A stretch of 64,000 bases of DNA from Posidonia oceanica (lineage: Eukaryota > Streptophyta > Magnoliopsida > Alismatales > Posidoniaceae). The notes beneath the pieces were generated by a model. That model searched no databases, had not been told where the DNA came from, and worked only from the letters and a program-made list of their open reading frames with translations. Location of the stretch: assembly GCA_037176725.1 (NCBI GenBank), contig JAZBRS010000013.1, forward strand, positions 9,675,001-9,739,000. Direction: 5' to 3'. Of the stretch, positions 21,950-33,657 are shown one piece after another. Each line of letters begins with the position of its first letter. Position 1 is the first letter of the stretch. The translations under genes were made by a program, and so were the position numbers.

Positions 21950-24921
21950 ATGGCCCAGTTTGCCGGTGAGTCCCAGTTTCCTGTTGCCTTGGAGGGGATT
22001 TCCACTTTGGTCCCTCCGACTCTCACTTCGACTCCCTCTGTGTCCCTTGTGACACCAGGGTTTCACCCTATGGTGTCTAGGGCACCCCAGTATGCTATGG
22101 GGCATTGGCAGACCTACGCCCCTCCAGATCCGGTCACCGAGTCTATCTTGATGATCGCCACTAGCGCTCCGGAGGCGCCTTTGACCCCTCTATCCCAGGG
22201 CTACGTCGCTCTCGACGCCCTATCTGCTGCGGCAACCTTTGCTGTGGGATCCCTATCTCCAGGACAGTCTGTGTCTTTACCTTTTGGATCTGGTCCCCTG
22301 CAGGCACTGCACCTTAGCATTCCCACTGACGGGATGCCTGACGTGCAGTATCAGCACCTGATGGAACTTGCCCAGAGACTGCAGGACATGGCTCTATCTG
22401 TTCGCTCCTCTTTCATTCCCGCTGCTCCTGAGGTTCCCCTGCAGCCTGCTCCTACATTTCAGGCATTCCCCTCTGCACTCCCGCCTAGACCATTACCCTA
22501 GCTACTCATTGCTCTGGCGATGGGGTGCGGTTTCCGCCTCCTGTATTACCACTCACAGCACAGCATGCACCTCCACCACCTGGTGGCCAGTCCTTTGGGC
22601 TGGTTGGAGCATAGTACCCCACAGGCTCGCTGCCCGACACTGCACCAGCACAGCCACTGTTGCTTCAGCACTCTGCACCACCCACCGTATAGCATTCTAG
22701 CTTTCCTTACCCCTTGCATCAGCAGTTTCCTACCCCCGCATGCATTCCATCATACACCGCACCCACGCACGGATACGTCGGCCATCACATTGCATCACCA
22801 GGCAATGTGATGGTGGATCCGGAGGAGCACCTCGGTGCGACCCAATCAGCGTATATGGTCCCTGCCCCTGCTGCACCATCACCTTTGACAGCAAATCCAT
22901 ACCCCATCAATAGTAGGGTGGACGTTCTGGAGAAGGCACTACGTCTAGTACAGGGTACTGACCACCACTCCTACCAATTCCGGGACCTCTCCTACTTTCC
23001 AAAGACGGTGCTCCCACCGAAATTCCGTATCCCAGATTTTGATAAATACAATGGTAGGTGCTGCCCCATTGCCCATCTGAAGGCATACTGCGGAGATCTC
23101 GCTCAGCTCCAGGCTGACGAGAGGTTGCTGATCCGCTTGTTCCAGAAAAGTCTGACCGGCCCGGCCCTCAAGTGGTTCACCTCGCTTGACATGACCACCA
23201 TCAAGACTTGGAACGACCTTAGTCAGGCGTTCCTGGAACAATACTCCTTCAACCTCGACCTGGTTCCAAAGCGCACAGACCTAGTCACAACCAAGCAGAA
23301 TCCCAGCAAGCCATTCGGGGAGTACGTCGGCCGTTGGCGCGCCCTTGCCTTACAGGTTCGAGATAGACCCTCTGACGAGGAGTCTATCGAGATCTTTATC
23401 AAAGGTGCGCAGCCATCTACTGGGGCTCTGCTTAGCATCCAACCTATCACAACCTTTGTAGTACTTATTTGGGCTAGCGCTTGCGTAGAGAGTTCGTTGC
23501 AGAGTGGCAACTTCCCTACACTCTCTGCGTTTGCCAAGCAGGCCGCCGTCAGCAACAACAGTAGCACCATCAACAACAACAGCGGTAGCAGCAGCAGTCG
23601 CCCTAGGAAGAAGGATCCTCCGAAGACCACTGTTGCATTCGTCGACTCTCTTGCTATGCCTGTTCATCTGGCATCTCGGTCTGCCTCGGCTCAGATGGTG
23701 TACACACTAGCACCTAGGACACACCCCACTCCACAGATCACCACCACCGCTCGACCGGTCTATCCTGCCGCACTGGTTCAGTAAGGACAATACCAAAGGC
23801 GGAGACAGCCACTCTTAGATCGGTGGCAGTTCACCCCACTGGCGGAACCGCAGAGTGCCGTCCTCCCCAAGGTTGCGTTGCTCCTGAGCTTCCCAGAGAT
23901 TCGCCCACTGCCAAACCCACTTCCGCATTAGCACAAAGCGAATCCCTTCTGCGACTTCCATCGAACCACCGGGCACTCGACGGATAGTTGCTTCACTTTG
24001 CAGAATGCCATTCAGGACCTGGTCGAGCAGCAGACCATTGTGATTGACACGCGCGAGACATCCACTTCTGCACCTCCCCTTGCATGTGCACCTGCATTAG
24101 GGCTAGCATCTCCCCATCCCAGCATTGTCCGCCAACCTCTGCTAGAGCATTCTAATTCGGGAGGCGTGGGAACCTCGAGAATCCACTCTCTCTTCCCCTC
24201 TGAGCCTGCCACGTCTGTGGTAGACCCCTCTGAGCTCATCCATGACATCTTTGAGCCCTTTCCATTCTCCCTATACCATGCAGCAGTTGCCGGCTCTGAG
24301 TCGGGAATTCATATGATCCGACCGTGCGCTAGGCCAGAGCGCTCTACCGTGCCGCCCACCATGCATCCTCAGGCTCGAGCCCTTGTTCACCTTTTAGGTG
24401 GGCCCTAGCTAGGATCCTCTGTCCACCTTTTAGGTAGGCCTCAGCCAGGATCCCCTGTCCACCTCCTAGGTAGACCTCAGCCAGCACCCGCTTTGCCTTC
24501 CCAGCAACCTTATCCATCCCCCCATCATCCAACAAACACCCCTGTAGCCCCTCTTGTGCTCGCAACACATGCTCCCGTGGTTATCAACTTAACCAGGGAC
24601 ACCCATCGCGTGCCCTACAGCTACGCCACAGAAATGTATGCAGAAGTCACGCGATTGGGGAGGGTCTACAAGCCTATAGTACCGGTGGTTAGGCCTAGCC
24701 GTCCAGAACCCACAGTACCTCCACCATTAGGCCAGCCCCCTGTACCCACCACGGCAGAACCTACCACCAAAACCACTCCTCCTACCACCAAAAAGGGCCA
24801 ACCCAAGGCTGACATCACCTCCCAGCTGAAGAAGGTTAGGGCAAACATTTCCATTTGGGACCTCATACACACATCTTCTGAACACCGTGAGGCTTTTCTC
24901 CACGTGTTCCCAAACTATTGA
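21950..24921 (+). pseudogene. gag of element A, disrupted
   Basis: This would encode the capsid/nucleocapsid precursor. It starts with MAQFAGESQF (ATG at 21950) and a Pro/Ala/Ser-rich N-terminal region. A TAG at about 22499 and a frameshift before about 22714 separate it from the conserved core. The core (about 22915-23440) has PPKFRIPDFDKYNG, FQKSLTGPALKWF, FLEQYSFN and FGEYVGRWR, typical of the Retrotrans_gag capsid. A poly-Asn/Ser segment with a basic stretch follows. After stops at 23782 and about 23930, a variant zinc knuckle FCDFHRTTGHSTDSC (23948-23992; C-x2-H-x5-H-x4-C spacing) continues in the same frame. Pro-rich linkers run to 24921, where the frame shifts into protease. Confidence 0.85.
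24388..24490. repeat. Three imperfect ~36-bp repeats in the gag-protease linker
   Basis: Units of CTGTCCACCTTTTAGGTAGG plus CCTCAGCCAGGATCC occur three times in a row. C has a related, less regular segment at about 63560-63660. Confidence 0.7.
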
Positions 24922-25705
24922 GCCTACAGCCCTGGAGAGCATGGTAGGAATGATCGCGGAGTCCCAGGTCATCTCTTTTACGAGTGATGAGCTGCCTTTG
25001 GTGGGGATTAATCACAACCAACCCCTGTTTGTCATGATACAATTCAAAAACTTCCGCATTCCCCTTTCGCTGGTTGATAATGGTTTAGGCCTTAACGTCT
25101 GTCCCTTGCGCATAGCAAGAAAGCTCGGATTCAAAGCCGAGGATATCACCCTAGCTATAAAGGGAATGACAGCTTTTGATAACACCCACCATGACTCCTT
25201 AGGGATCCTGATTATTCCTCTCACCATTAGCCCAATCGTATTCGATGTGGAATTTTACATCGTCGACTTGGAGCCAAATTTCAATCTTCTACTTGGGCGC
25301 CCTTGGCTGCACAAGCATCAGGTCATCCCCTCAACCCTCCATCGCATGATCAAGTTCCGCCGGGGCGACGATGTCATCGTTGTCATGGCGGAAAACTTTG
25401 AGAAGGAGCGGATCGAGGCAGTCTCTTCCGTCTCTTCACAGACTGTTCGATTTGACCCTGAGCTTTCAAATGCTTTATACCGTGTTAATCGGTCTAAGCT
25501 GGTTAACTTTATCCCTGATCTTGAATGTGTTAACTTCTTGGCCGTTCACAGCAACCCTTTTCGGATGGTCGAAAACGTCTATCACAGGTGGGGTAGGGGA
25601 TCACTGAGCCGATCGTGGCAGAAGAGCGAAGAGATTCCGAGGGTCTCAGATACGACCTGCAGTCCATTGAAGATAGACACATGCAGCCAAAGAATCGAAG
25701 GATGA
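24887..25705 (+). pseudogene. Aspartic protease domain of element A
   Basis: The frame-2 segment reads as the retropepsin of Tat-type elements. The active-site loop is SLVDNGLGLNVCPL, catalytic Asp about residue 64 from 24887. Then come AFDNTHHDSLG, VEFYIVDLEPNFNLLLGRPWLH and a closing PSTLHRMIKF. The enzyme would cleave the Gag-Pol precursor. The triad reads D-N-G rather than D-S/T-G; the same D-N-G occurs in element C, so this is a lineage trait rather than damage, although the usual Ser after it is Leu here. Homologous to 62105-63484 in C. A frameshift at its 5' edge separates it from gag. Confidence 0.87.
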
Positions 25706-27546
25706 CCATCCCTCAGGACCTCACTAACTTCACCAGTGCAGGTACCCTTGGTTCGAGCGGTAGTCAAGATGTAGCACAGCAGGAGCCGTGCCAGAGCTCT
25801 CCGCTGCCGATGGAAGAGTGGGTTTGCATTGAGGACTACTACTCAGATGAGGAGCAATCTGGCATAGTAGGGGTAGCCTGGACCAGTAGTGAGGTCCAGC
25901 TCCGTGCGGCAGCATCTCGGTCAGTTTGTATGGCCTTTCCCTCCACAGATACAGCAGCAGATTTAGCAGGTCCTATGGTAGGATTGATAGTCTCTCACCT
26001 TTCTACAGTTTCACCAGCATCACCGATAGCCACAATAGCAGCTCCGGAGTCAGGAGCACCTCCTCAGGCACAGTTAGCCAGTCTGCCCGTGGCCGCAGTT
26101 GCATCAGCACAGCTGTCACCCTCTCTAGTGGGTCAGTCAGTTAGTTCAGCCAGTAGTGCGACTCAACCCACTTCAGCAGCCGCATCACCAGCAGCGCGGG
26201 TGGCTCCGTCAATCACACAACCTCCTGTCTCAGGACATCAAGCCTCGTGGTGGGCCCCCATGGCGTCTCTGGCCACACAACGACCATCACCACCAGATGC
26301 AGGCGTCTTGTCGGTCGACATAGCTGCCTGGTCTTCGGTCCTCCAGAGGAGTACCTCTCCCTCCCCTCCAACTGCGGCAGTGACCTTGGCAGCACACCCA
26401 TCAGCGGCACCCCTGACCAACCTGCTCGCATCTCTGACCGCCAAGGCACCGCAGTCAGCCGTGCCCGAAGGCCAGCTAGACAGTCAGGCAGTGCAGTCAA
26501 TAGCAGAGCAAGCACCCTAGGTAGCGATACGTCTAGCAGTCAGGCCAGAACCAGAGGCCACCAGTGCCTATTACGTCGACTCACCCTCAGATGCGGAGGC
26601 AGGAGCGGCAGTAGAGGCTCGGGTTGACTCGATGATGGGAGACTTGGAGCTGCTGTTCCAAGAACAACTCATGTCACTGGCGAAGGACCTCGCAGAGTAT
26701 CAGGCGATGAGGAAAGGGAAAGCCGTGGCTACAGACCCCTCCCTATAGAAAGACCATGCCTCTATCATGGTCTTAGAAGAAGATTTAGCAGTAGCGGCCC
26801 CCACTAGACCAGATGAGCTAATCACTCTGCAGTCATGAGGCGAGTTTAGGTGGTTTGTGTAGCACATGCCCTGCTCAGGTAGTGCAGCAAGCGGCAATAC
26901 ACCGATTAGCCGCCAGTCCGATATACTCTCTGCAAGCACACCAGAAAATGCGGAGGAGGAAGCATCAGCAGCACAGACAGTAACAGAGTCAGCGGTAGTG
27001 TCAGTAGCAGAGTCAGTAGCATTAGCAGAGCCAGTAGCAGTAGAGCAGGTAGAGGAAGTTGCCAGAGCAAAGGTCACCCACCGAGGATACAGAAACACTC
27101 GGGTGAGTGTGACCATCCTGAAACGTCAGCAGGGCTAAGAAGCAGAACATATACACTCCTTCGATATAACAGACCTCACCTTTGAGAAGGAGATTCTCTT
27201 GGAACTCATTGCATATGGAGAGGAGGATGATACAGGCGAAGATGAGAATGATGAACCATCGCTAGAGTTCCAGCCCTATGACGACGATCCGGAAGGCCCC
27301 AACCTCCATGTCGAAGAGGAGACGGAGGTTGTCAACATCAGCACAACCGAAGAAGCCAGAGAGGTCCGTATCAGTGCCCAAATGTCGCCCTAGGCGAGAG
27401 CAGAGTCCATAGCATTCCTGAAAGAGTATGCAGATGTCTTTGCTTGGAGCTATGAAGACATGGTGGCCTCGACGTCGAAATAGTAGTGCACAACCTATCC
27501 TTGAATCCAGACGCCAAGCTAGTAAAGCAGAAGCTAAGAAGATGGC
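25706..27546 (+). pseudogene. Protease-RT linker of element A
   Basis: Low-complexity, Ala/Ser/Thr/Val-rich polyprotein linker spread over several frames (for example 25615-26520 and 26866-27138). It is followed by a conserved TRVSVTILKRQQG segment (about 27090-27136), then a strongly acidic patch (GEEDDTGEDENDEPS, about 27214-27258), then the KEYADVFAWSYEDM motif (about 27420-27465) that normally opens the RT region. Stops and frameshifts are frequent. It is cut at 27546 by a solo LTR. Confidence 0.75.
27542..27546. repeat. ATGGC target-site duplication, left (solo LTR)
   Basis: ATGGC directly before TGTAGATATC; repeated exactly at 27547-29126's other side (29127-29131). Confidence 0.88.
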
Positions 27547-29126
27547 TGTAGATATCCCATTTTCGCATTTCCCAGAGTTCATAGAGGATAGGGACTTCTG
27601 AGGCACCAAAGATCACATGTCTAAGACTTAACAACACATTTTCTAGATCTTCCTTGATTTCTTCAAGCATCACTTGATCCTACCTTGACTCAAGTTGTTA
27701 GTTGTGGCAGAGCCAACTCACTTAGACTTGTGGCAAGTCCGAGTACCCTGAATATCCTTTATTTCTACTCAGATTCGTGGCAGATTTGAGTTAACAGAGA
27801 TGCCTTCTTTATTTCATAGACTATCTGTAGTTTCTCGGCCTTCTATCTTGTTTCTCTGGCCAAAACCTGGAAAATAGGGCTGGAAATGACCTGAGCTTAT
27901 TAGTTGCCAGCTGAGGAGGCGACCATCATAGGCACCATTTAAGGAGGCGAATAAGATGGACGTCCTTCCAACAGACGAGCTACCTTGTAGCTAACTGAGG
28001 AGGTGACCCACCTAGGCGCCACATCATCAGGCGACTGAACTAGGCATCAACCAAAGGGGCAACTAACAGTCATAACCGCTCTGGCAGTTGCTTTTCCACG
28101 GTCAATCCCCACTAACCTCTCGACCTTTGGGCGCCATCTCCACAAGCGACTAGACGGTTGTGGAACTGCCTCGGTCTCGCCCACGATCCTTGACCATTAG
28201 GCGCCACTCCATGCGGCGACTAACAATCGTGGCCTCCTTTGAACCGCTTTTCCATGGTTATTTCACACGATCACCCCAACTATTAGGCGCCACCTCAATC
28301 GGTGACTAACTATCATGGCCTCGTTCCTGGGTCTTCCACACTTTGACCAAGTGGTTGCTAGGTTTAGGCGCCATGCCAACCGGTGACTCAAACTAACTGC
28401 CACTTTTCTAGAATTTTCTGAACTCCAACCGTCCCTACACCCCTTGGAGTCTATAAATAGACCCCCTAGGTCAGTGTTTGAACCCCCGTTCATTCTTGGA
28501 GAAAGAGCCCCCTCAGTCAGGTCAGAAATAGGTCTTCTGTAGATTTCAGGGTTTTGAGCTTCCACCTTCAAACAGCTAGAGTTTCCAAACCAGAAACTCT
28601 ATCTCCACCCTCTATCCAGAGAGAAACCCAAGATCCTAGAGGTCACTACAATCCCAACTACGATCCCAGAGATCTCAAGCCTAGCCAGAGCTCCGACCGT
28701 GCCTCCACTTCTACTCCACTGCAAACAGCATGAGGGTGAAGGGAGTATCTTCCAATCTTTTTTATCTCATATTGCATTCCTTAGAATAGGACCCATAGCA
28801 TATGCATGCGGGGAACAACCCTCGGTTAGTATTAGATCTATCCGTTTCTAGTATTCTCTGTTCTTCTTTGTTAACATTTACTACACTTGAACTAATCTAG
28901 ATTTTCTCTTTTTATTTGTTTTGAAGGAAAGGAAATTGCTTACATAACACGAGGAAGCCGTTAGACGACACCCAGCCGTCGATCTAGTGGTCCGAGGACC
29001 CACATCTTCACAATCTCCCCCCAGGTGTCTTGTCTACCCAAAGGCGAGTGGCGATCACAACAAAAGCTGTCGACGACGTGGAAGCGCCGGCATCTTCATC
29101 TTCAACACCCCAAAAATCCATCCACA
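27547..29126 (+). mobile_element. Solo LTR (1580 bp) inserted in element A pol
   Basis: Starts TGTAGATATCCC and ends ATCCATCCACA (TG...CA), with a perfect ATGGC duplication on both sides. The uninterrupted sequence is seen in element C around 60282-60300, where the corresponding bases run straight through. No coding sequence, PBS or PPT is inside, so this is one LTR left after recombination between two. A TATAAATA box is at 28452-28459. The middle (about 28010-28400) has repeated GGCGCCA/GGCGACT modules like those in the LTRs of A and B, so it is a distant Tat relative. Confidence 0.85.
28452..28459 (+). promoter_or_regulatory. TATA box of the solo LTR
   Basis: TATAAATA in the context GAGTCTATAAATAGACCCC; transcription would be expected to start about 30 bases downstream, near 28485. 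Confidence 0.65.
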
Positions 29127-29131
29127 ATGGC
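29127..29131. repeat. ATGGC target-site duplication, right (solo LTR)
   Basis: Exact match to 27542-27546; the RT sequence of A resumes after it. Confidence 0.88.
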
Positions 29132-29800
29132 CACCGTAGTGGCTGCTCATGATCAAAGAGGAGATCATTAAGCATCATAATGTCAGTTTTCTGAAGGTCG
29201 TCCTTTACCCAGAATGGCTTGCAAATGTTGTACCAGTGCCCAAGAAAGATGGTCGAGTCCGCATGTGCATCGACTATAGGGACCTGAACAAGGCGAGTCC
29301 CAAGGATGATTTCCCATTGCCACACATTGACGTTCTAGTCGACAACATTGTAGGGCACAAAATGCTCTCCTTTATGGATGGCTCTCTTGACTATAACCAA
29401 ATCAAAATGGCAGAAGAAGACATGGAGAAAACATCCTTTATCACCGCCTAGGGAGTCTTCTGCTACCAAGTTATGCCGTTTGGGCTTAAGAACGCTGGTG
29501 CAACTTATCAGAGGGCAATGACAACACTGTTCCACGACCTCATGCACCAAGAAGTTGAGGTTTACGTGGATGACATGATTGCCAAGTCCAAAGAGCTAGA
29601 GGATCACCTCGCCTGTCTGAAGAAGCTCTTCGACCGTTTGAGGAAGTACAAACTGCAGCTTAACCCCAACAAATGCGTATTCGGGGTGTCATCCGGAAAA
29701 CTCCTGGGATATATTGTCAGCCAGAGGGGGATTGAGGTGGACTTGAGTAAGGCAAAAGCCATCGTGGAAATGCCACCCCCAGGACTAAAAGGAGGTCCAA
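29132..29800 (+). pseudogene. Reverse transcriptase domain of element A
   Basis: Ty3/gypsy RT: YPEWLANVVPVPKKDGRVRMC, IDYRDLNKASPKDDFPLP, LSFMDG, MPFGLKNAGATYQRAM, and the catalytic YVDD at 29563-29574, then LNPNKCVFGVSSGKLLGYIV and a closing EMPPPG. A TAG at about 29449 stands where C has TGG. A frameshift follows the closing motif near 29780. The N-terminal start of RT is separated by the solo LTR. Homologous to 59600-60300 (minus) in C. Confidence 0.92.
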
Positions 29801-30420
29801 GGCCTGCTAGGGCGATTACAGTATATCAATCGGTTCATTGTACAACTCACACCCATCTGCGAACCGATCTTCAAGCTATTGAGGAAGAATGCACAGATCA
29901 AATGGAGCGAGGAGTGCCAGGCTGCATTTGACAAGATCAAGCAGCTACTGATCAAGCCTCCTGTCTTAGTTCCTCCCACACCAGAGAGACCCCTGCTTCT
30001 CTACCTTTTTACCACGCAGCATTCCATGGGCGTCGTCTTGGGCTAACATGATGAATCAGGTAGAAAGGAGCGCGTCATCTATTACCTGAGCAAGAAGTTC
30101 AATGAATGCGAAGCCAGGTATAGCACTATAGAGAAGACCTACCTATCTCTTGTCTAGGCTGCACAGAAACTGAGACACTACATGATGGTGTACTTAGTTC
30201 AGCTCTTATGCCGGCATGACCCCATCAAATTCCTCTTCTAGAAGCTAGCCATGGTGGGTAGATGTGTCAAGTGGCAGGTATTGTTGTCTTAGTACGACAT
30301 CACCTTCGTCACGTAGAGATCTATGAAGGGTGAAGCCATGGCAGATCATCATGCTGACCTTCCCTTGCCTGAGTACCAGCCACTCTAGACGTAGTTTCCT
30401 GACGAGGACATCCTTTTTGC
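29801..30420 (+). pseudogene. RNase H domain (first) of element A
   Basis: Follows RT in the usual position; would degrade RNA in RNA:DNA hybrids. Recognisable by PLLLYLFTTQHSMGVVLG, IYYLSKKFNECEARY and LCRHDPIKFLF. Compared with C, in-frame stops occur at 30044-30046, 30155-30157, 30239-30241, 30290-30292, 30314-30316, 30386-30388 and 30392-30394. Most are TAG where C has CAG. Confidence 0.85.
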
Positions 30421-30949
30421 AATGGAGGACTCTGATGAGAAGGACCCTGAAGATCAGGAGCAGTGGTATCTGTACTTTGATGGCACTGTCAACAAGAAGG
30501 GCCGAGGCGTAGGCATAGTGCTGACAACGCCGCAGGGGCAAATGATCCCCTTTGCGAGGAAGCTGACCTTCAAATGCACCAACAATGAAGCAGAGTATGA
30601 AGCGTGCATCTTGGGATTGAAGGTCGCACTTGAGCATAAGGCGCAGAAGCTGCATGTGCACGACGATGCCATGCTAGTGATCTCTCAAGTGAATGGAGAC
30701 TGGAAGACAAAGGATCCAAAGCTTGTGCCATATCACGAACACCTGCTAAAGCTGATAGAAGAATTTGAAGGCATCCACTTCACTTACATGAACAGAGCAA
30801 GGAACGCATACGCAAATGCATTGGCAACCCTACTGTCCTGGCTTAGCATACCTGAAGACCGTGTAGTGGATGTATTAGTTACCCACATGGAGCAGCCTGC
30901 GCATTGCATGAGTATAGAAGAGGCGGATCCAGCAGAAGAACAGCCCTAG
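30421..30949 (+). pseudogene. Archaeal-type RNase H domain (second) of element A
   Basis: WYLYFDGTVNKKGRGVGIVL, then FKCTNNEAEYEACILGLKVAL, then DAMLVISQVNG with LVPYHEHLLKLI. The D-E-D pattern of a type-I RNase H (FDG, NNEAEYEA, HDDAMLV) is visible. An additional RNase H between RNase H and integrase is a hallmark of Tat-clade elements. The segment 30422-30949 is open for 175 codons and then stops at a TAG where C has TGG. Confidence 0.9.
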
Positions 30950-32180
30950 TACCATGACATCAAGGCATTCCTGGAATCTGGCAGCCTCCCGCCTGGCACC
31001 TTTGCAGCAAATAGAAGAACTTTGGCACATTTGGCGTCGAAGTATGTGTTAGGAGCAGGGCAGTTATACAGAAGATCCTACAATCAAATGCTCCTACGCT
31101 GCCTGAACAAGTCGGAGGCTGACACGCTGATGCTTCAAGTACATGCAGGGACCTGCGGCCCGCATATAATCGGCGTCCTCCTGGCCAAGAAGATCATGCT
31201 CCAAGGCTACTTCTGGTCAACCATGGAAGCAGACAGCTACCAGTTTGTGCGTAGATGCCATAACTGCCAGATCCATGATTCGTGCTCCCCCACAGTAGCT
31301 ACACAACATGTCATCGCCATGGCCTTTCTCCACATAGGGGATTGATGTTATCGGCGCTATACATCCTGCTGCTTCAAATGGTCATCGCTTCATTCTAGTG
31401 GTGATCAACTACTTCACTAAGTGGGTGGAAGCGGCCTCCTACAAGGCTGTAACAACCGCGACAACAGAGAAATTTATCAGAAACAACATCGTCGCCCGAT
31501 ATGGGGTCCCACACTCCCTCATCTCTGATAACAATACGAATTTCATCGCCAAGAGGATCGAGTAGTACCTGCAGAACCTCAAGATCGAGCATCACAGGTC
31601 CTCACCCTATCGGCCGCAGATGAACGGAGCAGTGGAGTCTGCCAACAAGAACATTGTGAAGATCATGAAGAAGATGGCAGAAACCTACAAGGACTGGCAT
31701 GACAAGCTTCCGTACGCACTCTGGGCATACAGGACATCAGTCTGGACCTCGTCGAGAGCCACCCCGTACTCACTGGTGTACGGAATGGAGGTGGTGCTGC
31801 CTGTTGAAGTAGAGATCCCCACGCTGCAGATCCTACGAGAAGCTGAGCTGGAGGAGGCAGAATGGGTCAAAGACCGCTACGTCTAGCTGAACCTGATTGA
31901 CGAGTGCAGATTGCAAGCTATGCACAACGCTCATTATTACCCGAAGCGGATGGCCAGAGCATACTTGAAGAAAGTTCAGCCCAGAAGCTTCCAGCCAGGG
32001 GATCTTGTTCTGTGAGCCATTCACCTACCTAACAGTCGAGGCAAATTCCAACACAACTGGCGCGGCCCCTTTGTGGTCAAGCAAGCATTCTCGGGCGGCG
32101 TAGTAGTTCTTGAGGACATGGACCAGGTCGAACAATCTGAGCCGGTCAACTCGTGCTACCTCAAGAAGGACTATCAGTAG
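30950..32180 (+). pseudogene. Integrase domain of element A
   Basis: N-terminal zinc-binding HHCC region (HAGTCGPHIIGVLL and RRCHNCQIH, about 31140-31275), the catalytic core (FTKWVEAASYKAV, YGVPHSLISDN, and NGAVESANKNIVKIM with the third acidic residue, about 31330-31680), and a C-terminal segment PGDLVL...WRGPFVV ending in CYLKKDYQ and TAG at 32178-32180. It would insert the DNA copy into the chromosome. Frameshifts lie between about 31340 and 31620, and TAG at 31884-31886 stands where C has CAG. No chromodomain is seen, as expected for Tat. Confidence 0.9.
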
Positions 32181-33657
32181 CTTGTGACCCTCCCTTTGCA
32201 GATCCTTTCCTCTCTGTCCTATCCCATGCATTTTCACCTCTGTACATCTGCATATCTCCCTTGTCCTATCTCTTGCATTTTCACCACTGTACATCTCCAT
32301 GCATTCCTCCCTTTTCAAGCATATCTTGTTCAAAAATAATAAAAAATCATCATCAATCATGCATTATCATCAACCCGGTGATGAAATCGGAAGTACTTGC
32401 CTGCTTTGGAAGGAGTCTACCCTACTTCACCTGACACTACTTAGATGTCCTAACCAGTGAGGGAGCCACCACTCAATAAGTACAGGCAAAATGCCAAAAC
32501 CCCTAGGACTTACACCTCTAGAGGGAGGAAAAATGCTAGGGAGTAACCGAGAGTATGAGCTAGAAAAGAACACATGTCTAAGCCTGGGTGCAAAAGAAAA
32601 AGAATAAAAGGCAAAGACAGAAGTCGGCCCTAGAAATAGAGCTGTGCAGTACAACCTTGTCCCTCCAAATTGCCTTGGAGAGGATCCAAAATTCGCACTT
32701 GGGAATCCACAAGCCCTACAAGCCCTAGTCCCCCTGTCTCAAAACTAGGCACCCATTACCTCTAAGTCAGGGACAGCGAAAGCCTGCGAGCCAAAAAAAA
32801 AAGGAAAAAAAAGAAAAAAAATGAAAAAGAAAAAGACAAAGACAAAAGAAGAGAAAAAAAAAAGGGGGCAAAAGCCAGCCTTAGAAATAAAGGCAAGCAG
32901 CGTGATCCCGCCCCTTTTACTTACCTTAGAGAGGAATCAAAGTTCAAGCCTCTAGAACCTACAAATCACACGGGGCCTAACCACCCTTGTCTAGCGGCAG
33001 CTCCCCAGCCTCAAACCAGGTGTCCGTTACCTCCCAGCCAGGGATAGGGGAAACCTGCACACCTACATGGGTGCAAATAAAAAAGGAAGAGAAGAGAAAA
33101 GAGTAGGTGTAGATCCTCGAGAGTTTGGCATGGAGCCTGTCCTCACTACACCCCCACCCAAGCACCGCCAACACCCTTTTCGGAGTGCCACTAACAAGTT
33201 AGGAGTCTGAGTAGAGTCCGGTGAGTCAAGGACCACTCTCTTCCTCTGCAGCAGGCGCTAAGCACTCCATATGCTGAGGGCAATTCACATCCATCATGAA
33301 TCATGCATGTATCCACAACACCAATCATTCCTTCTCTTCTATCATTCCGCTTTGCAAGACTTGCCTCAGCACTGAGACAGTACTCCTACCGAGCACATGT
33401 TGACCTCCTTCGAGCCATGCTGGTCCAGAGCTCCTGCCAGCCCTATCCTGTGCAGGCGGAATCCCCCTTGCTTGAATGTGCTTAGTCTCTGCGTTTTGAA
33501 TGCTAGCTGCTGAACATATTGAACTGCCTCACTAGCTTCGAAATCTGCTTCTTTATCAGCTAGGGATTATATGCCTGTATTTGATCTGATAAACCACAGC
33601 CTTGGTTACAAGTACTTGAAGATTTTGCACCAGCTGTCTGCATTTTCTATCTGTGCA
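32181..33657 (+). other. Spacer between integrase and accessory ORF of element A
   Basis: No gene. It holds an A-rich tract (about 32785-32870) and two related segments of about 200 bases (about 32620-32785 and 32872-33060) with shared CCCTAGAAATA..., TTGGAGAGGATC and CAGGGA words, a divergent duplication. C has a single corresponding copy at 55936-57232. How the downstream ORF is expressed (splicing, internal promoter or reinitiation) is not evident. Confidence 0.6.
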
